Source of the DNA: Rummeliibacillus pycnus_A
GTDB taxonomy: Bacteria; Bacillota; Bacilli; Bacillales_A; Planococcaceae
DNA length: 64,000 nt
Reading direction: 5' to 3'
Assembly (NCBI RefSeq): GCF_044359855.1
Contig: NZ_CP132291.1
Span: 1,488,001 to 1,552,000 of the forward strand
This document shows positions 17,336 through 26,064 of this stretch, piece by piece; position 1 is the stretch's first letter; each line of letters begins with the position of its first letter. The notes beneath the pieces were generated by a model, which saw only the letters and a list, made by a program, of their open reading frames with translations, was not told the DNA's origin and did no database searches. The position numbers and the translations under genes were made by a program.

Positions 17336-17791
17336 ATGGCATTAACTTATAACAACATCGTTGTGGCAGTCGACGGTTCAAAAGAGGCAGAATACGCGTT
17401 CAAAAAAGCAATTGCAGTAGCAAACCGTAATGAATCAACTCTTAACTTAGTTAACATTATTGATACTCGTTCATTTGCTGCAATTGAAGCTTATGATCGT
17501 TCAATTCAAGAACGTGCACAAGAGTTTGCTGAAGAATTACTAGAAGGGTACAAAAAAGAAGCTGAAGCTGCAGGCGTTAAAAACGTGAATGTATTAATCG
17601 AATATGGTTCACCTAAAACGATTATCACAAAAGATGTCTCTAAGAAAGTTGAAGCAGACCTAATTATCTGTGGTGCTACTGGTCTTAATGCTGTTGAAAG
17701 ATTCTTAATAGGTAGTGTTTCAGAAAGTATTGTACGCTCTGCAAAATGTGATGTTCTTGTTGTTCGTACAGATTCAGTTATTAAAGATTAA
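17336..17791 (+). CDS. Universal stress protein, UspA family
   Basis: A 151-residue single-domain UspA protein. It starts MALTYNNIVVAVDGSKEAEYAF and ends with the ATP-binding pattern GxTGLNAxxxxxxGSVSESIVRxAxCDVLVVR (residues about 112-145), which predicts the ATP-binding subclass. Such proteins respond to starvation and other stress; the precise role is unknown. GGAGGAAT precedes ATG 17336. Confidence 0.92.
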   Translation: MALTYNNIVVAVDGSKEAEYAFKKAIAVANRNESTLNLVNIIDTRSFAAIEAYDRSIQERAQEFAEELLEGYKKEAEAAGVKNVNVLIEYGSPKTIITKDVSKKVEADLIICGATGLNAVERFLIGSVSESIVRSAKCDVLVVRTDSVIKD

Positions 17792-17810
17792 TTTGTTCGC
17801 CTTTAATTGC

Positions 17811-17857
17811 AAAAAGCTTACAGAGCATGTTAAATGTTCTGTAAGCTTTTTTGTTTT
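17811..17857. terminator. Bidirectional terminator between uspA-like gene and ytxK
   Basis: AAAAAGCTTACAGA (17811-17824) pairs with TCTGTAAGCTTTTT (17838-17851), with TTGTTTTT following on the plus strand and a T-rich complement on the other. Confidence 0.85.
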
Positions 17858-17887
17858 TATCCAGGTGAAGAGCGTCCTCCGCTTTTA

Positions 17888-18826
17888 CTATCCCTTTTGT
17901 TCTTTTTTCCATTTTTGTACTTTTGCAAAGAATAATTCTAAAGCTTTCATATTTTTCATATTCGGAACTTTTGCAAGAAGTACTTCTTTTACCGGTTTAT
18001 CTGTTTCATTTTTCTTCTGTACGATGAATAAGCTTTTCGCATGAGCTTTGTTTGAGAACAGTTCATCAGGTAATTGAATGACAGCTTGTATCCAAGCTTT
18101 CTGTGTGATTAATTTATTTAATAATGCGGATTGTTCCGATTCAAAAATATGATCTGGAACGAGGAAGAAAAGATAACCTCCATCTTTTACGTATTTTAGA
18201 GATTGTTCAATAAATAAATGATGAGCGTAAGTCATTCCTTCTTGTGCTTTTACCTCATATTCTTTCGCAATTTCATCGTTTGGATAATAGCCAACAGGTA
18301 AATCACAAATGACAGCATCTACTGGGTCAATCATTAGGTTTTCTAGTGCGTCCTGTCGATATAGTGCAATAGGTTGTTTTTCTAATTCTGCTGATGATGC
18401 TGCAATTTGAATTAGTAACTCATCAATTTCAACTCCGACACCTTTAATTTTATCTCCTACTAAATTCATCACAGTTAACAGTAAATTCCCTGTTCCAAGC
18501 GCTGGATCGAGTACAATCATTTTATTATTTGATTTAAACTCTTTTCCATAAAATTGTTCAACAAAATAACCTAGTAATAAGCCGAGTGAGTCGGGGGTCA
18601 TTTGATGATTTGGTTGTGCGCTTTGTCGCATCCCTTTTAAAAGGGTAAGTTGGATTGCTTTTCTTATTTCTTCTTTAGATGGTTCGAATCCCACTGGTTT
18701 TACTTCACCATCTAACCATGTATTTAAAGTTTCTAGAACACTATCTAAGTATGTTAACTCATGCTCTTTTGCTATGTTTTCTGCATATTCATCTATAAAT
18801 GAAAATAACTTTTCAATGTTTTCCAT
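17888..18826 (-). CDS. ytxK: YtxK, N6-adenine methyltransferase-like protein
   Basis: A 312-residue class I SAM-dependent methyltransferase resembling type I restriction M subunits, but free-standing. SAM site LDPALGTGNLLLTVM near residues 105-119 and the catalytic motif CDLPVGYY (an NPPY-like variant, D-L-P-V) near 175. ATG 18826 follows GAAGGAGAAC; the frame can be extended to 18880 only by crossing the tpx terminator hairpin. No specificity or endonuclease subunit lies nearby. Target unknown; the same gene sits next to tpx and ackA in B. subtilis, and ackA is not in this position here. Confidence 0.88.
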   Translation of the reverse strand: MENIEKLFSFIDEYAENIAKEHELTYLDSVLETLNTWLDGEVKPVGFEPSKEEIRKAIQLTLLKGMRQSAQPNHQMTPDSLGLLLGYFVEQFYGKEFKSNNKMIVLDPALGTGNLLLTVMNLVGDKIKGVGVEIDELLIQIAASSAELEKQPIALYRQDALENLMIDPVDAVICDLPVGYYPNDEIAKEYEVKAQEGMTYAHHLFIEQSLKYVKDGGYLFFLVPDHIFESEQSALLNKLITQKAWIQAVIQLPDELFSNKAHAKSLFIVQKKNETDKPVKEVLLAKVPNMKNMKALELFFAKVQKWKKEQKG

Positions 18827-18844
18827 TTTGTTCTCCTTCAAAAC

Positions 18845-18877
18845 GGAAACCCACTCTTCAGGTTCGAGTGGGTTTCC
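18845..18877 (-). terminator. Hairpin between tpx and ytxK
   Basis: A perfect 12-bp stem (GGAAACCCACTC 18845-18856 and GAGTGGGTTTCC 18866-18877) with a 9-nt loop; minus-strand GTTTTG follows. It ends about 19 nt before the ytxK start, so it can act as terminator or attenuator. Confidence 0.75.
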
Positions 18878-18901
18878 CATAGGTTTATTGGTTAATCATG
18901 C

Positions 18902-19408
18902 TTATTTTGTAAGTGATTTTACAGCTGATAATGCACTGTCATAATCTGGGTGCTGTGTACCTTCGGATACATATTCAACATAAGAGATTTTGCCATCTTG
19001 ATCGACAACAAAAATTGAACGAGCAAGTAGTCGTAATTCTTGCATATGTACACCATATGCATCTCCAAATGATAAATCGCGATGATCTGATAAAGTATAA
19101 ATATTTTCGATACCATTCGCGCCACACCAACGTTTTTGAGCAAATGGGAGGTCACAAGAGATAGTTAAAATGACTACATCTTCACCTAAACCTGTTGCTT
19201 CTTCGTTAAAGCGACGAGTTTGTGCATCACATACACCTGTATCTAATGAAGGAACGACACTGATTAAGACAGTTTTACCTGCAAAATCTGATAAGTGTTT
19301 TTCTTCTAAACTTGTTGACAATACTGTAAACTCAGGTGCTTTGTCACCTACTTTAATTTCTGGTCCTACTAATGTTACTGGGTTGTTAATAAATGTTACT
19401 TGTACCAT
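18902..19408 (-). CDS. tpx: Thiol peroxidase, atypical 2-Cys peroxiredoxin
   Basis: Reduces hydrogen and lipid peroxides using thioredoxin. The 168-residue protein has the peroxidatic Cys60 in PSLDTGVCDAQTRR and a resolving Cys95 in KRWCGANG, the Tpx spacing. ATG 19408 follows GGAGGCG. It lies 24 nt after the RDD gene on the same strand and probably ends a sppA-yteJ-tpx transcript. Confidence 0.96.
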   Translation of the reverse strand: MVQVTFINNPVTLVGPEIKVGDKAPEFTVLSTSLEEKHLSDFAGKTVLISVVPSLDTGVCDAQTRRFNEEATGLGEDVVILTISCDLPFAQKRWCGANGIENIYTLSDHRDLSFGDAYGVHMQELRLLARSIFVVDQDGKISYVEYVSEGTQHPDYDSALSAVKSLTK

Positions 19409-19432
19409 TTCAACGCCTCCTCGTCTATTATA

Positions 19433-20056
19433 TTACTCGAATCTTTCTGGCTCTTGCAACTGTGAAGGCTCATCATCATTTGAGCCTTTAGTTATTGATT
19501 TATTTTCCATATTTTCTTGCAACTTCTGATTTTCAGTTGTTTCAACTGCAATCACTTTTTCTGTTTTTTCAAAAGTTCCTTCATGAACAACTTTAGTATC
19601 TGCTATATAATCATGGATTGCTTTATGATTTGGTGTAAATGCTACAACAAGATACAGAAATTTAATTGTAACTGAAATAAATCGGCCTATCCATTCACGG
19701 AAAAGTACAGTTCCCCATGTTAATGGTTGCTCATTCTCTGAAATCACTCGAATACCAAGTGCCATCTTACCTACAGTTTGCCCACAGATTTTCGTCATAA
19801 TAACAAAATATCCATAAAAAATGATTCCTGTAGTAAAGCCATAAGGTGAGATGTACATAATCTTAATATCTTCCCACCCTGTAAAGAAGAATAGAGGCTT
19901 TACTGTAATTGCGGTTAAGGATGCAATAACGATTAAGTCAATCATATATGCCCAAAATCTAGTCCAAAACCCTGCAGATTTCAAGTGATAATTTATAACC
20001 TTTTTAACTTGTATTGGCTCAGGGCTTAGTGTTCTGACATCAATTGCTTCTGACAT
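19433..20056 (-). CDS. yteJ: RDD family membrane protein (YteJ-like)
   Basis: A 207-residue protein with an RDD domain: FWTRFWAYMIDLIVIAS (Arg/Asp signature near residues 32-48), three membrane segments and GQTVGKMALGIRVI. A hydrophilic, acidic C-terminal tail of about 50 residues follows. It is paired with sppA (15-nt gap), as in many Bacillales; a B. subtilis YteJ-SppA interaction that restrains the protease has been reported as I recall. Confidence 0.87.
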   Translation of the reverse strand: MSEAIDVRTLSPEPIQVKKVINYHLKSAGFWTRFWAYMIDLIVIASLTAITVKPLFFFTGWEDIKIMYISPYGFTTGIIFYGYFVIMTKICGQTVGKMALGIRVISENEQPLTWGTVLFREWIGRFISVTIKFLYLVVAFTPNHKAIHDYIADTKVVHEGTFEKTEKVIAVETTENQKLQENMENKSITKGSNDDEPSQLQEPERFE

Positions 20057-20071
20057 AGTCCTAATCCCTCC

Positions 20072-21082
20072 TTATTCTTCACCATACAAGTACATCATAC
20101 GTGGTGCACTATTTTTTAATAACAATTTACTTATTGCTTCTTTTTCAGCCGAACCACCTAGTAATGTATTCACTTTAGAAGAGAACAGCGATGTCCAATC
20201 TTGTGATGATGTATATTCATACACTTCTGCACCTTCAAGATTGTTGTCCTTTTTAAGAGCTGCAAGTGCATCTTCACTATAGCCTAACTTATCAACTAAG
20301 CCTGCCTTCACCGCTTGTGATCCATTCATAATACGACCATCCGCAATAGCTTTTACTTCTTTGACTGACATATGACGTCCATCGGCAACTACTTTAACAA
20401 AACGGTTATATGAATCATTCACCATATCTTGTAGAAGTTTTCGGTCTGCATCTGTCATTCCTCGTGAACCACTCATGATATCTTTGTACGGACCTGTCTT
20501 AATCGTGTTAAATTCTATTCCGTATTTTTTCGCTAATTTACTATAATCCATTCCTTGCATAATAACACCGATTGATCCAGTGATTGTTTCTTCATCTGCA
20601 AAGATTTTATCGGCTGGCGCAGATATATAGTAACCACCTGAAGCAGCCATCGATCCCATTGAAACATAGATTGGGATATTTCGTTCTTTTTTAATTTGCT
20701 TAATTTTTTCATAGATTTGTTTGGACTCATTGGTACCTCCACCAGGTGAATTTACTTTTAAAAGTACTCCTTTTACTTGGTGGTCATCTAATATATCATC
20801 TAATTGTCTAATAAAAAATTGATGATTATATGTTTGACTACTAAATAAAGATGTTGAATCCCCTGTATCTTGGATTGTGCCGTTAACAGTTAATACAGCG
20901 ATTTTCTCTGCAGGATTTCCAGTGCCAATTACAGTTTTATCGTATGTACTACTCACATTAATCGCAGAATCAAAACTCCTCTTAAAATCTAATTTGGCAA
21001 ATGACCACGCTATACTCGCAATGGTAGACACGACAAATAACAGTGTCGCAATTCCTAATGCAATCCATCGTTTTGATGTCAT
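20072..21082 (-). CDS. sppA: Signal peptide peptidase SppA
   Basis: A membrane-anchored serine protease that degrades released signal peptides. The 336 residues start with one transmembrane segment (about 7-28), followed by a ClpP/crotonase-fold protease with the catalytic Ser in GSMAASGGYYI (about residue 147) and Lys in TGPYKDIMSG (about 199). This is the short Ser/Lys-dyad form found in Gram-positives. AAAGGAGG precedes ATG 21082. Confidence 0.95.
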   Translation of the reverse strand: MTSKRWIALGIATLLFVVSTIASIAWSFAKLDFKRSFDSAINVSSTYDKTVIGTGNPAEKIAVLTVNGTIQDTGDSTSLFSSQTYNHQFFIRQLDDILDDHQVKGVLLKVNSPGGGTNESKQIYEKIKQIKKERNIPIYVSMGSMAASGGYYISAPADKIFADEETITGSIGVIMQGMDYSKLAKKYGIEFNTIKTGPYKDIMSGSRGMTDADRKLLQDMVNDSYNRFVKVVADGRHMSVKEVKAIADGRIMNGSQAVKAGLVDKLGYSEDALAALKKDNNLEGAEVYEYTSSQDWTSLFSSKVNTLLGGSAEKEAISKLLLKNSAPRMMYLYGEE

Positions 21083-21137
21083 TGTATATCCTCCTTTTGT
21101 CCTTCTATTACATATACGATTCGAAACTTTAAATGTT

Positions 21138-22049
21138 TCATGCTTTTTGATGAATTCTATGTGACTTTCTCACTTCTGCAATAGTAGAAATAGAAAAAAC
21201 AACTAAAGCAAGCCATATAAATGAGAACGATACTAACTCAGTTCCACCAAATGATTCATGGTAAACGATAACACCTAAAAGAAGAGTCATTGTTGGGGAA
21301 ATATATTGAATAAAGCCAACTAAATACAACGGAATATTTTGAGCACCAGTTGCAAATAAAATAAGAGGAATTGCTGTTACGATACCAGTGCCAATTAAAA
21401 ACAAATTAGTTTTCATATCGACATGTAAAAACGACATATTTCCCTGGAAATAAAGGTATACATAATAGATTAGAGCGACTGGTAAAATAAACATTGTTTC
21501 GATTACTAAACCTCTAGTTGCATCTATTACAATCTGTTTCTTCAATAAACCATAAATACCAAAGCTTAATGCTAAACCAATTGCTACCCATGGTATCTGT
21601 CCATATGAAACAAATAGAATAGTAACACCTATTGCAGCAAGCAAAAATGCAGCGATTTGTGATTTAGATAATCTTTCTTTTAAGAAAATAATCCCTAAAA
21701 GAACAGAAATAATCGGATTCATATAATATCCTAGACTTGTTTGGACGATATGATCATGATTAACTGCCCATATGTAAATAAACCAGTTCAATGAAACTAA
21801 ATACGCGGCAAAGAATAATGACCAAAATGATTTTTTGTGATGCCATAATTCTTTAAAATCTGATATTAATGTTTTACCCTGTTTCAATAGCAAGACAAAA
21901 ATCAATGTTAAAATAAATGACCAAATTACACGACTGGCCAATATCTCTTCACTCGAAACATACTGAATCATTTTCCAATAGAGTGGAAAGAGTCCCCATA
22001 ACAAATATGCTCCTACAGATGCAAAAATGCCCTTTTTTTCATTATGCAA
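21138..22049 (-). CDS. rarD: EamA-type permease RarD
   Basis: A ten-helix drug/metabolite transporter of the RarD family (303 residues from TTG 22049). The typical start KKGIFASVGAYLLWGLFPLYWK is present, with two EamA repeats. A longer frame begins at ATG 22079, but AGAGGTGA lies 6 nt before the TTG, so the TTG codon is preferred. Family members are named from E. coli; the substrate is unknown. It lies 55 nt upstream of sppA on the same strand. Confidence 0.88.
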   Translation of the reverse strand: MHNEKKGIFASVGAYLLWGLFPLYWKMIQYVSSEEILASRVIWSFILTLIFVLLLKQGKTLISDFKELWHHKKSFWSLFFAAYLVSLNWFIYIWAVNHDHIVQTSLGYYMNPIISVLLGIIFLKERLSKSQIAAFLLAAIGVTILFVSYGQIPWVAIGLALSFGIYGLLKKQIVIDATRGLVIETMFILPVALIYYVYLYFQGNMSFLHVDMKTNLFLIGTGIVTAIPLILFATGAQNIPLYLVGFIQYISPTMTLLLGVIVYHESFGGTELVSFSFIWLALVVFSISTIAEVRKSHRIHQKA

Positions 22050-22124
22050 AGAATTCACCTCTTTTTCTTTTGCAACCATTCCTACTATTATAATTTTTTA
22101 ACCAAAGAAAGTAAATATTACTAA

Positions 22125-22152
22125 AAAGAAAAGACCGCCATTTGATGGCAGC
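22125..22152 (-). terminator. Terminator of mbcS
   Basis: Short GCCAT/ATGGC stem (22137-22149) with flanking partial pairs; the minus strand continues TCTTTTCTTTTTAG. A modest stem but a good T-tract, just after the mbcS stop. Confidence 0.6.
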
Positions 22153-22169
22153 CCTATCGAAAATTCTGG

Positions 22170-23750
22170 TTAAATATGTTGTTTATTTTTTTCAAGCTCT
22201 CGTAATTCAATTCTACGAATTTTACCTGAGGATGTTTTTGGTAATTCCTTCACAAACTCAATTTCTCGTGGATATTTATAAGGAGCTGTTAGATTCTTAG
22301 TATGATCTTGTAATTCCTTCACTAATTCTTCCGATGCTTTGGAAGAATCTTTTAAAACAATGAAGGCCTTTACGATATTACCACGGACTTCATGTGGACT
22401 TGCAATAACTGCACATTCCTGAACTTTAGGATGTTTTACAAGCGCATCTTCTACTTCAAATGGTCCAATTGTATAGCCAGAGCTAATAATGATATCATCA
22501 TTTCTACCTTCAAAGAAGAAATAACCATCCTCATCTTTTTTTGCGCGATCTCCCGTTACATAATAATCTCCACGGAATTGTCTTGTAGTGCGTTCAGGAT
22601 CATTTAAATATTCTTTAAATAATGCTGGTGTAGAACGATGAACAGCAATATCTCCAACTACTCCAGCTGGACATGGTTGTCCGTCTTCATCAATTACATC
22701 AACAACATTACCTGGTGTAGGTTTTCCCATTGCACCTGGTTTTGTTGGTACTCCCTTTAAATTACCAATAAGTAGTGTATTTTCTGTTTGACCATAACCG
22801 TCTCTAACATCAAGATTAAATGCACGTTTGAAAATGTTAATTACTTCTTGGTTTAACGGTTCACCAGCTGATACAGCACTATGCAAAGCTGATAAGTCAT
22901 ACTTTGCTAAGTGATCAACTTTTGCCATAACCCGATATTCAGTTGGTGTACAGCATAATACTTGAACTTTGTATTTTTCAAGTAGTGATAAATATTTATC
23001 TGCATGGAATCTGCCATTATAGACAAATCCAGTTGCTCCACTCCCTAGAACTGATAGGAAAGGGCTCCAAATCCATTTTTGCCACCCTGGGCTTGCTGTG
23101 GCCCAAACGACATCTCCTTCATGGATTCCTAGCCAATGAGCTGCTGCAGTTTTTAAGTGGGCAAATGCCCAACCATGAGTATGAACAACGCCTTTTGGAT
23201 TTCCTGTGGTACCACTTGTATAAGATAAGAAAGCCATGTCTTCACTTTTAGTTTTAGCATTTTCAAATTCTTCTGACTCTTTTTCTGCTTCTTGAATCAT
23301 CGGAATCCAAGGTGTATGTGCTTGTCCAATTACGTATTGTTGCACATCCTTTAAATGCTGCACTTGATCAAATTGATCAATAAATGGCTCGTATGCAATA
23401 ACGGCTTTTGCATTACTATGCACTAAACGATAGTCAATTTCCTTTGCTCTTAACATTTCAGAACTTGGAATTACAACTAAACCTGTTTTTAATGCCGCAA
23501 CATATGTAATATAGGCATCGATTAAGCGTGGCACCATTATTAGTACCACATCCCCTTTTTGCAAACCATGATTTGCAAAAACATTTGCCACTTGGTTGGC
23601 TCTTCTTATTAAACCGTCATATGTGATGGAATCTGTGCTGCCAAGATCATTTTCAAAAAGAATAGCTAGTTTTTCTGGATTTTTTGCAAATTGCTCAATT
23701 TCTTCCACTAGGTTGTAATCTTCAGGTGCAATTAAATCCTCTCGTTTCAT
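22170..23750 (-). CDS. mbcS: Acyl-CoA synthetase, MbcS-like (medium/branched-chain)
   Basis: An adenylate-forming acyl-CoA synthetase of 526 residues. The ATP/AMP motif SYTSGTTGNPKG is near residue 175, GYGQTENT near 315, the YVTGDRA hinge region near 395 and the C-terminal catalytic Lys in KTSSGKIRR near 517. B. subtilis MbcS (YtcI), which activates methylbutyrate and related acids for branched-chain fatty-acid synthesis, sits beside the SASP gene and has the same length class, so this is a likely orthologue. A FapR-like operator upstream fits such a role. Substrate preference is inferred from context. Confidence 0.82.
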   Translation of the reverse strand: MKREDLIAPEDYNLVEEIEQFAKNPEKLAILFENDLGSTDSITYDGLIRRANQVANVFANHGLQKGDVVLIMVPRLIDAYITYVAALKTGLVVIPSSEMLRAKEIDYRLVHSNAKAVIAYEPFIDQFDQVQHLKDVQQYVIGQAHTPWIPMIQEAEKESEEFENAKTKSEDMAFLSYTSGTTGNPKGVVHTHGWAFAHLKTAAAHWLGIHEGDVVWATASPGWQKWIWSPFLSVLGSGATGFVYNGRFHADKYLSLLEKYKVQVLCCTPTEYRVMAKVDHLAKYDLSALHSAVSAGEPLNQEVINIFKRAFNLDVRDGYGQTENTLLIGNLKGVPTKPGAMGKPTPGNVVDVIDEDGQPCPAGVVGDIAVHRSTPALFKEYLNDPERTTRQFRGDYYVTGDRAKKDEDGYFFFEGRNDDIIISSGYTIGPFEVEDALVKHPKVQECAVIASPHEVRGNIVKAFIVLKDSSKASEELVKELQDHTKNLTAPYKYPREIEFVKELPKTSSGKIRRIELRELEKNKQHI

Positions 23751-23790
23751 AAAAAATCCCCCTTGAATAACGAATTGGAATAGCAGATTA

Positions 23791-23819
23791 ATTATATCGA
23801 ATGTTTTTCTAGATTACAA
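23791..23819 (-). promoter_or_regulatory. Sigma-A-type promoter of mbcS
   Basis: Minus-strand -35 TTGTAA (23814-23819) and -10 TATAAT (23791-23796), 17-nt spacing, about 40 nt before the start codon. Confidence 0.6.
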
Positions 23820-23839
23820 TCAAATACCAATATCAATTC

Positions 23840-23856
23840 TTAGTATCTGGTACTAA
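23840..23856. promoter_or_regulatory. FapR-like 17-bp inverted repeat upstream of mbcS
   Basis: TTAGTATCTGGTACTAA; on the other strand TTAGTACCAGATACTAA. It closely resembles the FapR consensus as I recall it (TTAGTACCTRRTACTAA). It lies about 20 nt upstream of the mbcS -35, an unusual position for a repressor. The full hyphenated palindrome extends to CTTAGTA/TACTAAG (23839-23857). Confidence 0.5.
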
Positions 23857-23969
23857 GACTTAATTTGCTTTTAATTAGTTTTTAATTTAGTTTTAGTTTA
23901 ACAATATTTCATCAGTTTTCCTAAAGGAGGGCGTTTTCGTATAAAGCCTCTTTTTTCTTCTACCTCTAT

Positions 23970-24012
23970 AAAAAAACCGAGGAAGAATTTTTTATTCTTC
24001 CCCGGCTTTTCT
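23970..24012 (-). terminator. Terminator of SASP gene 1
   Basis: CCG-GGAAGAAT (23977-23988) pairs with ATTCTTCC-CGG (23994-24005); the minus strand ends in a TTTTTTT run. Confidence 0.85.
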
Positions 24013-24041
24013 GTATAGCGTTTAGTATTTTATATATTCAG

Positions 24042-24254
24042 TTATTGTCCTTTATACCCAGTCATTTGTTGTTGGGCCATTGCAACTAAACGCTTTGTAA
24101 TTTCTCCGCCAACGGATCCGTTAGCACGCGCTGATGCATCTGCGCCAAGGCTTACACCAAATTCTTGTGCAATTTCGTACTTCATTTGGTCTACTGCTTG
24201 TTTAGCGCCTCGTACTTCAAGTTGGTTTGAACTTCCTGAGTTGTTGTTTGCCAT
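24042..24254 (-). CDS. Alpha/beta-type small acid-soluble spore protein 1
   Basis: A 70-residue SASP that coats spore DNA in the forespore and protects it from UV and heat. It has the GPR protease site at YEIAQEFGV (cleavage at the Glu-Phe bond) and the invariant GGEITKRLVAMAQ. ATG 24254 follows AAAGGAGGTGA; an upstream in-frame extension to 24311 is promoter/leader sequence. It is a close paralogue of the next gene to the right, differing in a few residues and the C-terminus. SspA/B/C/D cannot be distinguished from sequence alone. Confidence 0.96.
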   Translation of the reverse strand: MANNNSGSSNQLEVRGAKQAVDQMKYEIAQEFGVSLGADASARANGSVGGEITKRLVAMAQQQMTGYKGQ

Positions 24255-24277
24255 GTGTATCACCTCCTTTGTACATA

Positions 24278-24307
24278 TAGAATGTGCCGGAGAGAAAAAA
24301 TCATACA
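24278..24307 (-). promoter_or_regulatory. Sigma-G-type promoter of SASP gene 1
   Basis: Minus-strand TGTATG (24302-24307; GNATR-type -35) and CATTCTA (24278-24284; CATNNTA-type -10) with 17-nt spacing. The same architecture precedes the second SASP gene. Confidence 0.75.
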
Positions 24308-24484
24308 CCAAGTTTAAAATAAATTATTTATGGAGATAAATAGTTGTTAACCAAAAAGATAAGTTTTCAAAGTTAATGTAAAATCCATAAAAATTTACGA
24401 ACATTTAAGGATTCCACTTCATGTAGAATCATTTTTCAATTTCCTTAACGTTGTGACTACTGGGATTTATGAAATTGATTCAAA
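24308..24484. other. Gap between the two SASP genes, no gene seen
   Basis: AT-rich sequence between the first SASP promoter and the second SASP terminator. No reading frame or structured element is supported. Confidence 0.5.
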
Positions 24485-24486
24485 TG

Positions 24487-24533
24487 AAAAACCGAGGAAG
24501 AATTCATTTTGAATTCCCCCTCGGTTTTTTTTA
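24487..24533 (-). terminator. Terminator of SASP gene 2
   Basis: ACCGAGG-GAATTC type stem (24491-24524) with complementary GAATTC...CCTCGGT arms and A/T-runs on both sides. It is homologous to the terminator of SASP gene 1. Confidence 0.85.
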
Positions 24534-24566
24534 CTACTTATGAGTATACTAAATACTCAAGATTTT

Positions 24567-24776
24567 TTATTTTGAATAACCATTCAGCTGTTGTTCAGCC
24601 ATTGCAACTAAGCGCTTAGTGATTTCTCCGCCAACGGATCCGTTAGCACGCGCTGATGCATCTGCGCCTAGCTGTACACCAAATTCTTGTGCGATTTCGT
24701 ACTTCATTTGGTCAATTGCTTGTTTTGCACCTCGAACTTCTAATTGATTAGAACTTCCTGAGTTGTTGTTTGCCAT
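24567..24776 (-). CDS. Alpha/beta-type small acid-soluble spore protein 2
   Basis: A 69-residue SASP, paralogue of the gene at 24042-24254, with the same GPR site (YEIAQEFGV) and GGEITKRLVAMAEQQ. ATG 24776 follows AAGGAGGTGA. Promoter, ribosome-binding site, coding region and terminator are all duplicated, so the pair arose by tandem duplication of a whole transcription unit. It lies next to thiI, as sspA does in B. subtilis. Confidence 0.96.
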   Translation of the reverse strand: MANNNSGSSNQLEVRGAKQAIDQMKYEIAQEFGVQLGADASARANGSVGGEITKRLVAMAEQQLNGYSK

Positions 24777-24798
24777 GTGAATCACCTCCTTGTGCATA

Positions 24799-24828
24799 TA
24801 GAATGTGCGGGAGGGAAAAAAACATACA
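24799..24828 (-). promoter_or_regulatory. Sigma-G-type promoter of SASP gene 2
   Basis: Minus-strand TGTATG (24823-24828) and CATTCTA (24799-24805) with 17-nt spacing, identical in layout to the first SASP promoter. Confidence 0.75.
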
Positions 24829-24857
24829 ACAATAATTACAGGAAATATATTCTTCTA

Positions 24858-26060
24858 TTAGAGTAAATCTAGAAATTCATCTGTTTTCTTTTTCGGGAAT
24901 GAATGAATTTCACGGTTTTTTACTGCTCTTTCAATCATCTCATCAAAATCAGTGAAACTTTCGTAATAATTCATTTTTTCAACACGTGGTTTTGTTTTTG
25001 GATTTGCTGGCGTGAAAACTGTACAGCAATCTTCAAACGGACGAATTGAAATATCATAAGTACCAATTTTTTGAGCTACTTCAATAATTTCTAATTTATC
25101 AAAAGTAATTAATGGGCGCAAAATAGGTGTAGTTGTTACATCATTAATCGCAGCTAAGCTTTCTAATGTTTGGCTAGCGACTTGTCCTAAATTTTCACCT
25201 GTGACAATTGCTAATGCATCTATTTCTTTACGGACAACATCGGCTACTTTCATCATCATCCGTCGCGTTGAAGTCATTGTTACGTTTTCTGGAACACTAC
25301 TTTGAATTTTTTGTTGAATTTCAGTAAAAGGTATAACATGAAGGCGAATATTGCCACCGAATCGGCTAATTTTTTCGCAAAGTTCCTTTACTTTACCTAA
25401 TGATTGATCACTTGTAAATGGTGGGCTGAAGAAATGGATTGCTTCTACTCTTACGCCACGTTTCATCATATAATAAGCTGCGACTGGGCTATCGATCCCA
25501 CCAGATAGAAGTAATAATGCTTTACCATTTGAACCAATTGGTAAACCTCCTGCACCCGCAATGACGTCAACCATCATGTAAACAGCTTTTTCACGAACTT
25601 CTACACGTAACTCAATATCAGGTTCCTTCATTTGAACTGTCATTCCTGGAAGTGAGCCCAATACATGGCTACCAAGAGTTTGTTGAAGTTCATATGTGTC
25701 CATAGGAAATTTTTTAAAGGATCTTTTTGCATTGACTTTAAATGTTTTTCCTTGATAATCCATACCTTTTACAATTTCAACAGCTAATTCCTTCATTGCT
25801 TCAATTGTAGGCTCGCATTGTGCTACTGGGCTAAATGAATGAATACCGAAAATATGTGGTAAACGTTCAATTAGTTCTTCCATTTCAGTATCTACATCAC
25901 TACTTAAATACATGCGGTCTCGTTCGGATCGAATGCGAAGGTTTGGAATATCTGCAAATGTATATCGTAAATTTTCTTTTAATCGATTGATAAATAATTT
26001 ACGGTTACGTCCTTTTGTTGTAATTTCTCCATAGCGAATTAAAATTTCATGCCATTTCAT
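24858..26060 (-). CDS. thiI: tRNA 4-thiouridine synthase / thiamine biosynthesis protein ThiI
   Basis: Uses persulfide sulfur for 4-thiouridine in tRNA and, in some organisms, the thiamine thiazole. The 400-residue protein has an N-terminal ferredoxin-like/THUMP region (about 1-165) and a PP-loop ATPase with LLLSGGIDSPVA near residue 182. It lacks the C-terminal rhodanese domain of E. coli ThiI, as usual in Bacillales. It starts 4 nt after the stop of the cysteine desulfurase NifZ, its known sulfur donor in B. subtilis. Confidence 0.96.
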   Translation of the reverse strand: MKWHEILIRYGEITTKGRNRKLFINRLKENLRYTFADIPNLRIRSERDRMYLSSDVDTEMEELIERLPHIFGIHSFSPVAQCEPTIEAMKELAVEIVKGMDYQGKTFKVNAKRSFKKFPMDTYELQQTLGSHVLGSLPGMTVQMKEPDIELRVEVREKAVYMMVDVIAGAGGLPIGSNGKALLLLSGGIDSPVAAYYMMKRGVRVEAIHFFSPPFTSDQSLGKVKELCEKISRFGGNIRLHVIPFTEIQQKIQSSVPENVTMTSTRRMMMKVADVVRKEIDALAIVTGENLGQVASQTLESLAAINDVTTTPILRPLITFDKLEIIEVAQKIGTYDISIRPFEDCCTVFTPANPKTKPRVEKMNYYESFTDFDEMIERAVKNREIHSFPKKKTDEFLDLL

Positions 26061-26064
26061 GTTG

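Noticed and set aside
17888..18826. Restriction-modification system at ytxK
   Set aside because: YtxK resembles type I methyltransferase subunits, but no specificity or nuclease subunit lies nearby, and the gene is conserved next to tpx in Bacillales.
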